A stretch of 64,000 nucleotides of DNA, from NCBI RefSeq assembly GCF_001612805.1, contig NZ_BDBD01000013.1, forward strand, positions 62,001-126,000, in the 5' to 3' direction. The DNA is from Nocardia coubleae NBRC 108252 (GTDB lineage: Bacteria; Actinomycetota; Actinomycetes; Mycobacteriales; Mycobacteriaceae). How positions within the stretch are numbered: the first letter of the stretch is position 1; every line of letters begins with the position of its first letter. A program made the position numbers and the translations under genes. Shown piece by piece: positions 8,239 to 16,528 of the stretch. The notes under the pieces are model-generated. The model saw only the letters and a program-made list of their open reading frames with translations. It did no database searches and had not been told where the DNA came from.

Positions 8239-9027
8239 TCACGGCTTGTTCCGACGACGGTCGTCGTCGAAGCCTTCGGTTTCCACACGCTCCTTGCGAA
8301 CGGTGTCGGAGACGGTCTGTTCGTCGGCGACCTCGTCCACCTCGAGACGGACACGTTCCACCGGGACCGCTTCCTTCTGGACGTGCACCTGGTCGGCGTG
8401 CAGCGTCACCTCGCGCTCGTCGTCACCGATCTCGGTGCGACCGGTGCGCTCGCCGGTAATCGGCTCACGGACGATGTGCGCCTCTTCGTGGGTGGTCGGG
8501 ACCTTGATGGTCTGCTCCTCGGTCACCACGTACTTACGCAGCCGTGCGGTGCCGACCTCCTCGCTTTCGGTGTCGACGCGCAGCTGCTCCTCCGAACGGA
8601 TCATCGAATCGTCGGTCGTGCCACGATTCATGGCCGCCGGATTACCGTGGGTCATCGGCTCGTCGGTTCCGGGACGGATCTGCTGACGCCCATAGGTGTT
8701 CCAGCCGGCCGAGCGCGGGTCCACGTGGTAGTGGCGGAACAGCTCCTGCTCGGACTGGGCGCTGATGCGGCCGCCGTCGTCGAGGTGCGGGGCGGACTTC
8801 ACCTGCTCCTTGTCGACGTGCAGACGCAACGTGTCCTCGTCGGCCTTGTGTTCGGCGCCTGCCAGCGGCACCAGCGAGTCGGCACTGAACAGGCCGGTCG
8901 AGACGGCGGCCCAGGTCGGGGAGCCCGTGTTGTTGTCGATGTAGATCTGCTTGACCTTGCCGATCTTCTCGCCCCGCTCGTCATAGGCGGTGGCGCCGAT
9001 CAGCGAATCCAATGTTGCCTTGCTCAT
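8239..9027 (-). CDS. PRC-barrel and DUF2382 domain stress-associated protein
   Basis: 262 residues. The N-terminal PRC-barrel domain (about 1-80: LIGATAYDERGEKIGKVKQIYIDNN) is followed by a variable linker, and the C-terminal half is a DUF2382 (YsnF-like) domain, repetitive and very charged (LRKYVVTEEQTIKVPTTHEEAHIVREPI). Such proteins are soluble and often belong to general stress regulons. Two ATGs are possible: 9033 sits directly on GGAGGG, whereas 9027 has a 6-nt spacing, so MSKATLDS is chosen. A promoter of the SigB/SigF type (GTTT-15 nt-GGGTAT) lies at 9149-9173 on this strand, supporting stress control. Exact function is unknown. Confidence 0.85.
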   Translation of the reverse strand: MSKATLDSLIGATAYDERGEKIGKVKQIYIDNNTGSPTWAAVSTGLFSADSLVPLAGAEHKADEDTLRLHVDKEQVKSAPHLDDGGRISAQSEQELFRHYHVDPRSAGWNTYGRQQIRPGTDEPMTHGNPAAMNRGTTDDSMIRSEEQLRVDTESEEVGTARLRKYVVTEEQTIKVPTTHEEAHIVREPITGERTGRTEIGDDEREVTLHADQVHVQKEAVPVERVRLEVDEVADEQTVSDTVRKERVETEGFDDDRRRNKP

Positions 9028-9148
9028 TTTCATCCCTCCTACCGGGAGCGGAGCCGTCGATCCGGATCCGGGGTGACGGTCCGCGTGGTTGTGGGTGACC
9101 AGTCGGGACGCAGTGACCGGGTTGACCAGATCAGCTACGTGGCGGCAA

Positions 9149-9173
9149 ATACCCGGGGTCCAGGGGACCAAAC
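9149..9173 (-). promoter_or_regulatory. SigB/SigF-type promoter for the PRC/DUF2382 gene
   Basis: On the minus strand GTTT (9173-9170) is separated by 15 nt from GGGTAT (9154-9149). This matches the GTTT...GGGTAT consensus of alternative stress sigma factors of the SigF/SigB group in actinobacteria. It would give a 5' UTR of roughly 110 nt to the start at 9027. Confidence 0.6.
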
Positions 9174-9274
9174 AACCCGAGGTGAGGGCGCGGTTATGAG
9201 ATCGGGCCGCGAAGGACGCGACGTAATCGGTCGGTCGTCCATCTTTGCGCCCGAAAAGGCAAGTCGCGCAGCGG

Positions 9275-10342
9275 TCAGCGGAAGCGGAGCGTCGTCTCCG
9301 GTGCGGTGGCGAAGGCGAGGAAACGCTCGTTCTCGTGCGGGTCGCCGATGGTCACGCGCACGCCGTCACCGGCGAACGGGCGAACCAGCACACCCGCAGC
9401 AGCGCTCGCCTCGGCGAATTCCAGGCTGCGCGCCCCGAGCGGCAGCCAGACGAAATTGGCCTCACTCGGTGGCACCTCGTACCCGGCGGCCAGCAATGCG
9501 TCGCGCACCCGCGCCCGCTGGGTGATGAGCACGTCGGTGCGATCGAGCAGCTCGCCGTGCGCCTCCAACGAGGCGATCGCGGCCGCCTGGGCCACCCGGT
9601 TCACGCTGAACGGGATGTGCACCTTCAGCAGCGCGGTGATCACCTCGGGATCGCCCACGGCGTAACCCACGCGCAACCCTGCCAGGCCGTACGCCTTCGA
9701 GAACGTCCGCAGTACAACGACATTGGGTCGGGTGCGGCCGATCTCGATACCGTCGGTCTCCGGCAACCGCAGGTACTCGAAATACGCCTCGTCGAGCACC
9801 ACCAGCACGTGTGGGGGCACCCGATCGAGAAAACGCTCCAGCTCGGCGCGTGGGTGCGCCGTGCCCGTCGGATTGTTCGGGTTGCAGACGAAGATCAGCT
9901 TGGTTCGTTCCGTGATCGCGTCGGCCATCGCGTCCAGGTCGTGGCGATGATCGGCGGTCAGCGGCACCGGCACCGAGGTGGCATTGCCCACCTGGGTGAC
10001 GATCGGGTACGCCTCGAACGAGCGCCACGCGAACACCACCTCGTCGGTCGTGGCATCGCAGGTGATCTGCACGAGTTCCTGGCACAGCGCCACGCTGCCG
10101 CAGCCGACCGCAACGTTGGCAACGCTCACACCGAGGAATTCGGCCAGCGCCGCCCGCAGCTCGGTGACCTGGTTGTCGGGGTACCGGTTGGCCTGCTCGG
10201 CCGCCGCCGCGATCGCCTTCGCCGCGCTCGGCAGCGGGCCGAACGTCGTCTCGTTCGAGGCGAGCTTCACCGCGTCCGGGTGGGTGCGGCCGGGAACATA
10301 GGCGGGAATGGTGGCCAGGTCGGGCCGGATACGCGCTGTCAC
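9275..10342 (-). CDS. pat: aromatic amino acid / histidinol-phosphate-type aminotransferase
   Basis: 355-residue class I/II PLP aminotransferase of the HisC-like group. The PLP lysine is in TFSKAYGLAGLRVGYA, the phosphate-binding start is KLASNETTFGPLPSA, and CNPNNPTGT and VVLDEAYFEY carry the Asn and Asp/Tyr contacts. By order (Rv3772, hisC2 or pat) it most likely catalyses the final transamination to phenylalanine or tyrosine rather than histidine synthesis, since there is no his operon nearby. tyrA is encoded 10 kb away. The GTG start at 10342 is divergent from the hydrolase-family gene at 10388. Confidence 0.88.
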   Translation of the reverse strand: MTARIRPDLATIPAYVPGRTHPDAVKLASNETTFGPLPSAAKAIAAAAEQANRYPDNQVTELRAALAEFLGVSVANVAVGCGSVALCQELVQITCDATTDEVVFAWRSFEAYPIVTQVGNATSVPVPLTADHRHDLDAMADAITERTKLIFVCNPNNPTGTAHPRAELERFLDRVPPHVLVVLDEAYFEYLRLPETDGIEIGRTRPNVVVLRTFSKAYGLAGLRVGYAVGDPEVITALLKVHIPFSVNRVAQAAAIASLEAHGELLDRTDVLITQRARVRDALLAAGYEVPPSEANFVWLPLGARSLEFAEASAAAGVLVRPFAGDGVRVTIGDPHENERFLAFATAPETTLRFR

Positions 10343-10387
10343 CGCTCCACCCTACCCAAGACCAGTTCTGCCGCCTACGCTGGGAAT

Positions 10388-11116
10388 ATGCCGGGCACTT
10401 ACAACGATGTCGCCCCACTGCGGCCGGTGGAGTCCGCCGGTGAGCCGGGTGGCGCCGAAACCAGCGCGCGCACCTCGGTGCCGATCACCGTCGTCGAGCC
10501 GGAGCGAACGGCGCGCGGCGGCATCGTCGTCCTGCACGAATCGCGGGAGTTCCCGCCCCAGCTCGTCGAGCTCATGCGATCGCTTGCCCAGGAGGGCTGG
10601 ATCGTCGTCGCCCCGCACCTGTTCGATCGTCTCCCCGACGACGACGTCCACGAGGTGTTCGGCGACGAGCTGTTCGCCGACTTCGACGCGGGCTTCGACT
10701 GGCTCACCCGCCGCGGAGTCTTCCCCGACACCATCGGCGTCCTCGGTTTCGACACCGCGGGCACGGCCGCCTTCCTCGTGGCCACCAACCGACCCATCGG
10801 CGCCGCCGTGAGCGTGGCCGCCGCAGGCATCGTCGACCCGCTCCCCGACCAGCGCACCTCACTGGTGGAGGTGGCCCCGAGCCTGCAAGCCCCCTGGCTC
10901 GGCCTGTTCGGCGCCGACGATCCCGCCACCCCACCCGAGGCCGTCGACCAACTCCGCGACGCCACCGCCCGTGCGAATGTGGCCAGTCTCACCGTCACCT
11001 ATCCCGGCCTGCGTCACCGCGCCGACCGCCCCGACCCCGACGACGACGCTGCCGCCGCCATCCGCATCGATTCCCAGACCCGCATCTACGACTGGTTCGA
11101 CAGCAATTTACGCTAG
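10388..11116 (+). CDS. dienelactone hydrolase-family protein lacking the usual nucleophile
   Basis: 242-residue alpha/beta hydrolase of the DLH family: GGIVVLHESREFPPQLVELM at the start of the fold, the acid-loop motif LFGADDPATPPE and a C-terminal histidine (GLRHRADRPD). The nucleophile elbow, normally G-x-C-x-G, reads GVLGFDTAGTAAF, so Cys is replaced by Asp. The acid and histidine positions are present, which makes it look like a degenerate or repurposed hydrolase. The ATG at 10388 is chosen because the intergenic distance to pat is then 45 nt. Located immediately before the tRNA-Ser/tRNA-Arg pair. Substrate unknown. Confidence 0.75.
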   Translation: MPGTYNDVAPLRPVESAGEPGGAETSARTSVPITVVEPERTARGGIVVLHESREFPPQLVELMRSLAQEGWIVVAPHLFDRLPDDDVHEVFGDELFADFDAGFDWLTRRGVFPDTIGVLGFDTAGTAAFLVATNRPIGAAVSVAAAGIVDPLPDQRTSLVEVAPSLQAPWLGLFGADDPATPPEAVDQLRDATARANVASLTVTYPGLRHRADRPDPDDDAAAAIRIDSQTRIYDWFDSNLR

Positions 11117-11129
11117 CTGACCAGGCGTT

Positions 11130-11158
11130 TTGGACTCCTACGACTGCTCGTGTAATCT
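11130..11158 (+). promoter_or_regulatory. promoter of the tRNA-Ser/tRNA-Arg pair
   Basis: TTGGAC (11130-11135), a 17-nt spacer and TAATCT (11153-11158) form a near-consensus housekeeping promoter ending about 50 nt before the first tRNA. Confidence 0.65.
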
Positions 11159-11209
11159 TCATTCCCGGCGGTTCGACAAGGACCGGTGCCCTCGAAAGAG
11201 AAGGCTCCA

Positions 11210-11299
11210 GGAGGCGTGCCAGAGCGGCCGAATGGGACTCACTGCTAATGAGTTGTCCCTTCACGGGGACCGGAGGTTCAAATCCTCTCGCCTCCGCCA
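11210..11299 (+). tRNA. tRNA-Ser (anticodon GCT)
   Basis: Class II tRNA. The acceptor GGAGGCG pairs with CGCCTCC, the anticodon stem-loop ACTCA-CTGCTAA-TGAGT gives GCU, there is a long variable arm, and CCA is encoded at the 3' end. Followed 30 nt later by tRNA-Arg in the same transcript. Confidence 0.97.
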
Positions 11300-11329
11300 C
11301 ACCGGTTCGCCGGTACAACTGAAGACCAT

Positions 11330-11402
11330 GCGCCCGTAGCTCAACGGATAGAGCACTTGACTACGGATCAAGAGGTTAGGGGTTCGAATCCCTTCGGGCG
11401 CA
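11330..11402 (+). tRNA. tRNA-Arg (anticodon ACG)
   Basis: Acceptor GCGCCCG pairs with CGGGCGC, the anticodon loop CTACGGA gives ACG (read as ICG after deamination by TadA, encoded at 22514), and the T-loop is GGTTCGAATCC. CCA is not encoded. A strong terminator follows at once. Confidence 0.97.
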
Positions 11403-11406
11403 CAAC

Positions 11407-11451
11407 AATCCGCCTCCTATCGGTATCCCCGGTAGGAGGCGGATTTTTTTT
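11407..11451 (+). terminator. strong intrinsic terminator after the tRNA pair
   Basis: AATCCGCCTCCTA and TAGGAGGCGGATT form a 13-bp perfect stem followed by a run of eight T. This is the clearest Rho-independent terminator in the window. Confidence 0.93.
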
Positions 11452-11457
11452 GTGTGG

Positions 11458-12183
11458 TTATTTCCAGGCGGGGAGTGGGGGGAGGGGGCCGGTCAGGTCG
11501 GTGCCGGGGGTGCGGCCCAGGAGCCAGGCCAGGAGGGACGTGGCGGGGCCCAGGACGGTGTGGTGGGGACGGTCGGGGCCGATGGTGGCGATGAAGTCGG
11601 TGTCGGTGGCTTGGATGTCGAAGGTCGGGGTGGCCTCGGGGTGGACCTTGGCCGACAGGTCGGCGACGGTTTCGGGGAGCAGGCGGGCGACGAATTCCTT
11701 CGGCCAGTCGGCGGGGGTGTAGCCGACGCCGAGATCGACGTGGTGGATCTCGGTTTCACGCAGACGCATCCACGGGACGATGTCGGCGGTGAGAGTGCCG
11801 CCCTGGCGGTTGCGGACCTCGGCCGCCCAGTCGGCGGCGGACATGGTGGTGGCCAAGGCCTGCCAGCGATGGGCCGACGCGGCGAAGTCGGCCCGCTGGA
11901 CGTCGGGCGCGCGGCCCGCACCGGTTTCGATGTCGGCGTCGCGCACCGCCACGCTCGGATACTGCGGGATCTCGATGCCCGTGTGCGCCCACAGCAGCAG
12001 GTTCAGCAAGCTGTCCGCATTGCGGGCCAAGTGGGCGACGACATGGCCGCGGGTCCAGCCGGGCAGCTGGGACGGCTCGGCCAGGGCCGATTCGCCGAGC
12101 GCGTCGATCGAGGCTCCGAGACGCGCGGTGGAAGCGGAGACCTGAGCCAACAGGTCGGTGGGCGTTGCCATTTCGCTGGTCAC
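11458..12183 (-). CDS. maleylpyruvate isomerase-family mycothiol-dependent protein
   Basis: 241-residue DinB-like helical protein of the mycothiol-dependent maleylpyruvate isomerase family. The metal-binding His triad is visible: RGHVVAHLARNADSL contributes one His in the first half (family H-x3-H), and RETEIHHVDLGVGY supplies the later conserved pair. The substrate is not predictable; the family includes maleylpyruvate isomerases and other mycothiol transferases. Start is uncertain: GTG at 12183 (VTSEMATP) or ATG at 12171; neither has a good ribosome binding site. Mycothiol is the main thiol of this order, so the family is expected here. Convergent with the tRNA-Arg terminator. Confidence 0.85.
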   Translation of the reverse strand: MTSEMATPTDLLAQVSASTARLGASIDALGESALAEPSQLPGWTRGHVVAHLARNADSLLNLLLWAHTGIEIPQYPSVAVRDADIETGAGRAPDVQRADFAASAHRWQALATTMSAADWAAEVRNRQGGTLTADIVPWMRLRETEIHHVDLGVGYTPADWPKEFVARLLPETVADLSAKVHPEATPTFDIQATDTDFIATIGPDRPHHTVLGPATSLLAWLLGRTPGTDLTGPLPPLPAWK

Positions 12184-12246
12184 GAGATCGAGGGTAGTAG
12201 TTCGGTGCGCGCGACACCGGCGTTCACGACGCCCGCGACCCGGCCC

Positions 12247-12273
12247 TGTGGATAACTCGAAACCTGTGGACAA
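12247..12273. promoter_or_regulatory. pair of DnaA-box-like 9-mers
   Basis: TGTGGATAA (12247-12255) and TGTGGACAA (12265-12273) are the complements of TTATCCACA and TTGTCCACA, the bacterial and actinobacterial DnaA-box consensus. They are in the same orientation, 18 bp apart start to start, in the gap between the isomerase-family gene and the RidA gene. The same spacing recurs at 30623-30649. Confidence 0.5.
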
Positions 12274-12327
12274 CTGTGCACTTTTCGCCGTCGACGCCCG
12301 GGGCGCGAAGTGCCCGTGATGCGACGA

Positions 12328-12723
12328 TCAGCCGGCGACGATCGCATCGGCTTCGATCTCCACCAGCAGCCCCGGCGCGATCAACGCGGTGACCTCGTAC
12401 ATCGACGCCGCGGGCCGGATATCGCCGAACACTTCGGCGTGAGCGGCCGCGACCTCCGGCCAACGGGAGATATCAGTGACGAACATCCTGGTCCGCACCA
12501 CATCGCGCACACTCGCGCCCGCCTGGTCGAGTGCGGTGGCGATCCGCGCGAGGATCTCGCGGGTCTGGGCGCCGATATCGTCGCCACCGACGGCGCCCCC
12601 ACCTGGCAGCGCCGCCGTGGTGCCGCTGACCAGCACATGGTCGCCCACCCGCACGGCGCGCGAATACCCGACGACATCTTCGAAGTCGGAGGCCGAGGAA
12701 ATGTTGAACCGGGTTGTTGTCAT
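12328..12723 (-). CDS. RidA/YjgF/UK114-family protein
   Basis: 131 residues with the single-domain RidA fold. The conserved arginine is in DVVRTRMFVTDIS and the C-terminal segment is ALIAPGLLVEIEADAIV. RidA proteins hydrolyse reactive enamine/imine intermediates released by PLP enzymes; other subfamilies have different or unknown substrates. The segment PAASMYEVTALIAPG lacks the canonical RidA Cys and Pro-Ala-Arg pattern, so it may belong to a non-RidA1 subfamily. ATG at 12723. Divergent from the lipoprotein gene. Confidence 0.88.
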   Translation of the reverse strand: MTTTRFNISSASDFEDVVGYSRAVRVGDHVLVSGTTAALPGGGAVGGDDIGAQTREILARIATALDQAGASVRDVVRTRMFVTDISRWPEVAAAHAEVFGDIRPAASMYEVTALIAPGLLVEIEADAIVAG

Positions 12724-12808
12724 GGTGGCCAGAATGAGGCACCGGCTGCGGGAGGACAATTCATTTCCCGGTCGTCTGCTGGTCGGTTGCGCGCGGTACG
12801 CAAGGCGG

Positions 12809-14389
12809 ATGAACGCACGACCAGCTCTTCGTCTCTTCCCGCTCACGGCCGCGCTGTGCGCTGCCGCCGTTACGGCGGGATGCTCGACGCCGAGCTTTGA
12901 TCCCGACTTCACCGTGGCCGAGGGGCAGGCGCTGCTGATCTCATTGGAAGAACTCAGCGCGAAAGTAGGTGGCGACGCCGTCGTCGGGGTGAGCCTCGAA
13001 CCGGAGCACGGCAGTCTCACCCGCGTAGCCGACGAGGCCTACTTGTACACCCCGGCTGCGGGGTACAAGGGGCTCGACCAATTCACAGTGCACACCAGCG
13101 ACGCGGTTCGCTTGTACACCACCGATATTCCGTTGCTCGGCGAGTTCGGTGGCACCACCGTGCAGGGCAGCGGTTTCGGCTCTGCCTGGACGCCGGTGCC
13201 CGGCAGCACCGACGAGTTCTACGGCCTCACCGACCGCGGCCCGAACGTCGACGGACCGGGCAAGAACGAGAAGCTCTCGCCCACACCGTCGTTCGTTCCG
13301 AAGATCGGCAAGTTCGAACTGGTCGGCGGCCGGGCCGTGCTGCAGTCGACCATCGAACTGCGCAATCGTGCCGGCGTGCCGTTCAACGGCCAGGTCGATT
13401 CGGCGGCGAGCACCGGCGAAACGATCAAGGATCTGGCGGGCACCGTACTGCCGGCCACCGATCACGGGATCGACCCGGAAGGCCTTGTCGCCCTTGCCGA
13501 CGGCACGTTCTGGGTATCGGACGAATACGGACCGTTCCTGGTGCACTTCGCCGCCGACGGCACCGAGATCGAACGGCTGGCGCCCGGCACCGGGCTGCCG
13601 AAGGAGATCGCCCTGCGCAGCCCCAACCAGGGCATGGAAGGACTCACCATCACCCCGGACGGCAGCACGCTGGTCGGGATGGTGCAGAGCGCGCTGAAGA
13701 CGCCCGGCCTGGACGGCTCGGCCAAGGAGGTGCCTTTCGCCCGGATCGTCACCGTCGATCTGAAGACCAAGGCGCAGAAGGAATTCCTGTACCCACTGGA
13801 GAACCCGAAGCAGAGCAAGGTCGCGGTCTCGGAGATCACCGCGCTGAGCGCGACGACCTTCCTGGTCGCCGAACGTGACGGCAACCTGGCGCCGAAGGCG
13901 GACAAGAAGATCTGGACGATCGACATCGCGGGCGCGACCGACGTCGGCCCCCAGTCCACGCTCGCGGGCGCCCGCTACGACGCCGAACAGGGCGGCCTGC
14001 TGGTGGACGGCAAACCGCTCGAGACTCTGATCGGCACCGTCCCCACGGCCGATGGCGTTGCCGCACTGAAGAAATCGGGCATCACGCCGGTCGAGAAGAA
14101 GAGCAACCTCGACCTGGCGGCCCTGGTCACCGCGCTCGACGACAAGGGCAGGTTCTTCGGCCACGACAAGATCGAGGGCATCGCCTCCCTCGACGGCGGC
14201 AAGACCATCTACATCGCCAACGACAGCGACTTCGGTCTCGCCGCGAGCACCGGCGAGCAGCCGCCGTTCGGGTTGAAGCCGAAGACGCTGTCCAACGGAT
14301 TACAGGACACCGGTGAGGTGCTGGTGGTCGACACGACGAAGCTGCCCGCGAAGGTGGGAGGTCATACGGTGAAGATCACCGTGGAGTAG
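12809..14389 (+). CDS. phytase-like esterase-like domain lipoprotein
   Basis: 526 residues. The N-terminus MNARPALRLFPLTAALCAAAVTAGC is a lipoprotein signal with lipobox TAGC, so the mature protein should be lipid-anchored on the outer face of the membrane. A short beta domain (about 30-105, GYKGLDQFTVHTSD, resembling bacterial Ig-like repeats) precedes a beta-propeller-like domain of the esterase-like activity of phytase family: FYGLTDRGPNVDGP, DPEGLVALADGTFWVSDEYGPFL and GMEGLTITPDGSTLVG. The ATG at 12809 gives a proper signal. The biochemical substrate of this family is not settled. A stand-alone gene with about 85 nt of upstream space. Confidence 0.85.
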   Translation: MNARPALRLFPLTAALCAAAVTAGCSTPSFDPDFTVAEGQALLISLEELSAKVGGDAVVGVSLEPEHGSLTRVADEAYLYTPAAGYKGLDQFTVHTSDAVRLYTTDIPLLGEFGGTTVQGSGFGSAWTPVPGSTDEFYGLTDRGPNVDGPGKNEKLSPTPSFVPKIGKFELVGGRAVLQSTIELRNRAGVPFNGQVDSAASTGETIKDLAGTVLPATDHGIDPEGLVALADGTFWVSDEYGPFLVHFAADGTEIERLAPGTGLPKEIALRSPNQGMEGLTITPDGSTLVGMVQSALKTPGLDGSAKEVPFARIVTVDLKTKAQKEFLYPLENPKQSKVAVSEITALSATTFLVAERDGNLAPKADKKIWTIDIAGATDVGPQSTLAGARYDAEQGGLLVDGKPLETLIGTVPTADGVAALKKSGITPVEKKSNLDLAALVTALDDKGRFFGHDKIEGIASLDGGKTIYIANDSDFGLAASTGEQPPFGLKPKTLSNGLQDTGEVLVVDTTKLPAKVGGHTVKITVE

Positions 14390-14502
14390 GTGGGGCGAAC
14401 GGGGTGTGTGACCGCGTCACACGCGGTTTCATCACAGGGCGCACAGGTTGTTGTCAGGTTGGGCGGGCAAGCTGGGCGATGTAACCAACCGGAAGGTCTT
14501 AG

Positions 14503-14631
14503 ATGAGCTACGTGATCGCACTGGCCGGCTTCGCCACGATCCTGGCGATGGTGGTCTCCGGCTACGCCGCCGCCAACGCACCCCGTTCCCTGGTCCGCGT
14601 CCGCGCCGACCGCTCGCCCCACCGCCGCTGA
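14503..14631 (+). CDS. 42-aa small membrane protein
   Basis: MSYVIALAGFATILAMVVSGYAAANAP forms one hydrophobic helix, followed by a basic tail ending RADRSPHRR. The ribosome binding site GGAAGG sits about 8 nt before the ATG. Positive-inside reasoning places the tail in the cytoplasm. Small single-span proteins of this type are common and uncharacterised in actinobacteria. Confidence 0.6.
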   Translation: MSYVIALAGFATILAMVVSGYAAANAPRSLVRVRADRSPHRR

Positions 14632-14680
14632 CCAAGCGCGCCCGGTCACCGGGCATTCTCGGGCGAGGGCCGAACCGCGA

Positions 14681-15127
14681 TCAGCCCGTTCCGCGAACCA
14701 ACGCGACGATCTGCTGGGCGACGACCCGCGGGTCCTCGTGTTCCCACACCCGCACCACCTGCCAGCCCGCCTCGATCAACGCGGCATCGGTAGCGCGATC
14801 GCGTGCCACATTGCCCGCCAGTTTCTGCGCCCACCACTCGGCATTGTTCTTCGGATCGGTCGCGTGCTCGGGACACCGATGCCAGAAGCAGCCGTCGACA
14901 TACACGGCGACACGACGGCGTGGGAAAACTACATCGGCGCGCCGGCGCTGGCCCCTGATCGGCGCACGGTCGACGAAATAGCGCAGGCCCGCGCGGTGCA
15001 GCTCGCGTCGCAGGGCGAGTTCGGGAGCGGTGTCGGCACGGCGCTGGCGCGACATCCGCGCGCTGGTCGCCGCGTCGGTGACGGGTGCCGACCGCGGAGC
15101 GTCTCCGTGGTCCCGCCGCCCCGTCAT
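14681..15127 (-). CDS. vsr: very short patch repair endonuclease
   Basis: 148-residue Vsr-family endonuclease, which nicks at T:G mismatches arising from deamination of 5-methylcytosine. Characteristic motifs are RRADTAPELALRRELHRAGLRY, ADVVFPRRRVAVYVDGCFWH (catalytic Asp and metal site), a zinc-type CFWHRCPEH, the family segment LAGNVARDRATD and GWQVVRVWEHEDP. Its ATG overlaps the stop of the upstream methyltransferase (ATGA), so the two are translationally coupled. That is the expected partnership: the methylase creates 5mC and Vsr repairs its deamination product. No cognate restriction endonuclease is next to them. Confidence 0.93.
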   Translation of the reverse strand: MTGRRDHGDAPRSAPVTDAATSARMSRQRRADTAPELALRRELHRAGLRYFVDRAPIRGQRRRADVVFPRRRVAVYVDGCFWHRCPEHATDPKNNAEWWAQKLAGNVARDRATDAALIEAGWQVVRVWEHEDPRVVAQQIVALVRGTG

Positions 15128-16266
15128 GCCGCCCAGCCACCCATGCGATCGAGATGGTCGCGCACGTCGTCGAGGAATCCGGGCGGAAAACGCAAGTTGC
15201 CCATGGACGTTCGTCGCAGAAACCCGGCCGTGGCCCGCGGGGAGAGTAGTCGCGGTTCGGTGAGGAAGTTCTTCAGATCCTCGTAAGGCTCGTGGACCGG
15301 CCACGTCGACAGCGGCACCTGATGCACCACGCCCGCATGCCCCCACGCGGCACTCGGCCACGGTGCGCCCGGTCGCAGCGGCGCACCGACGGTGAGCGGC
15401 TCCAGCGGCGCGGCCAGCCGCTCACCCACCCAGTTCGCCATCCGCACACTCACCGCGTTGCCGACCAGCTTCCACCGATGCCCCTGCCGCACACCCGGCA
15501 CGTCGAGCGCGGGCGCGGTCCACTCGGCATCGAAACCCTGTAATCGTTCCCCATCGATGATGCCAGGGGTGACGATCTCGCCCGCCGGAAGCCGCACGGC
15601 GGGCGGGCTGGCGATGCCGAGCCCGGAACCACCCTTCAAGGTCGGCACCGCGTTCACCACCCAACCGAGGCCGCGCACGCCCTCGGTCCAGTAGAAGCCG
15701 CACGGGTCGCGGTCGGGGTCGCCGTAGTCGCGCGGGCCCGCGTCGTCACCGAACAGCACCTGGCGCGGGTCCTCGGTGCGCGAGGCGAGCATCAGCACGC
15801 GCTGGCGCCGTTGCGGCAGGCCGAACGCGCGACCGTCGACCACCCGGTAGGCCCAGGTGTAGCCGAGTTCCTCCAGGGCGGTGGTGATGTGGCGCATCGC
15901 CGCACCACGACCCAGCTGGAGCATGAACGGCACGTTCTCGATCAGCAGCCAGCGCGGCCCACGCTGCCGCCGGACCAGCCGGAACACCTCGTCGACCAGG
16001 CCGGAACGGCGACCGGTGATGCCCGCGGTGCGCCCGGCCTGGGAGAGGTCCTGGCACGGAAACCCCGCCGCGACCAGTTCCGTGCGCGCGGGCAGCGAAC
16101 GCAGGCGGGTGATGTCGGCGTGCAGTGGTGTTTCGGGAAAACGCGCGGCGAGCACGCCCTGCGCACCCGGATCGATCTCACACAGCAACTCGGTGGACCA
16201 TCCGTGTCTGCCGAGGCCGAGTTCGAGCCCGCCGATCCCGGCGAACAACCCGACCATCCGCGTCAA
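15124..16266 (-). CDS. dcm: DNA (cytosine-5-)-methyltransferase
   Basis: About 380 residues from a TTG start (LTRMVGLFAGIGG), preferred because AGGAGG lies 4 nt upstream; the ATG three codons later is the alternative. C5-methyltransferase motifs occur in order: I VGLFAGIGGLELGL, IV GFPCQDLSQAG with the catalytic Cys, VI ENVPFML, VIII FGLPQRRQRVLML, and X near KLVGNAVSVRMANWV. The target recognition domain spans roughly residues 185-280; the sequence specificity cannot be read from it. A C-terminal extension of about 75 residues follows motif X. Coupled to vsr. With no adjacent endonuclease it is either an orphan methylase or a relic of a restriction system. Confidence 0.92.
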   Translation of the reverse strand: MTRMVGLFAGIGGLELGLGRHGWSTELLCEIDPGAQGVLAARFPETPLHADITRLRSLPARTELVAAGFPCQDLSQAGRTAGITGRRSGLVDEVFRLVRRQRGPRWLLIENVPFMLQLGRGAAMRHITTALEELGYTWAYRVVDGRAFGLPQRRQRVLMLASRTEDPRQVLFGDDAGPRDYGDPDRDPCGFYWTEGVRGLGWVVNAVPTLKGGSGLGIASPPAVRLPAGEIVTPGIIDGERLQGFDAEWTAPALDVPGVRQGHRWKLVGNAVSVRMANWVGERLAAPLEPLTVGAPLRPGAPWPSAAWGHAGVVHQVPLSTWPVHEPYEDLKNFLTEPRLLSPRATAGFLRRTSMGNLRFPPGFLDDVRDHLDRMGGWAA

Positions 16267-16528
16267 CAGTCCTCCTGTGCTTGTCGGAACGCGCGACCAC
16301 CCACTTCTCGCGCCTGCGGCATTGTATCGGGCCGCTGAACAGCGGCAGAGGGCGTAGCGGCCGGGGCTGTGCACTGCTGTGGATGCTTTCGTCCGGCAGA
16401 AAAATCGGTGGCCGGGAACGGTGCTCCGGTGCGACTCTGGAAGGGCCTACTTGTCGGACCCCGATGCGAACATCGTCTGGGAGTCCGTTCCGGTAACCAA
16501 CCATCCAACCGGACCCGAGGGGGAGTCT

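Noticed and set aside
12247..12273. Chromosome replication origin
   Set aside because: Only two boxes, with no dnaA/dnaN/recF context and no A+T-rich unwinding region; treated as DnaA-box-like sites only.
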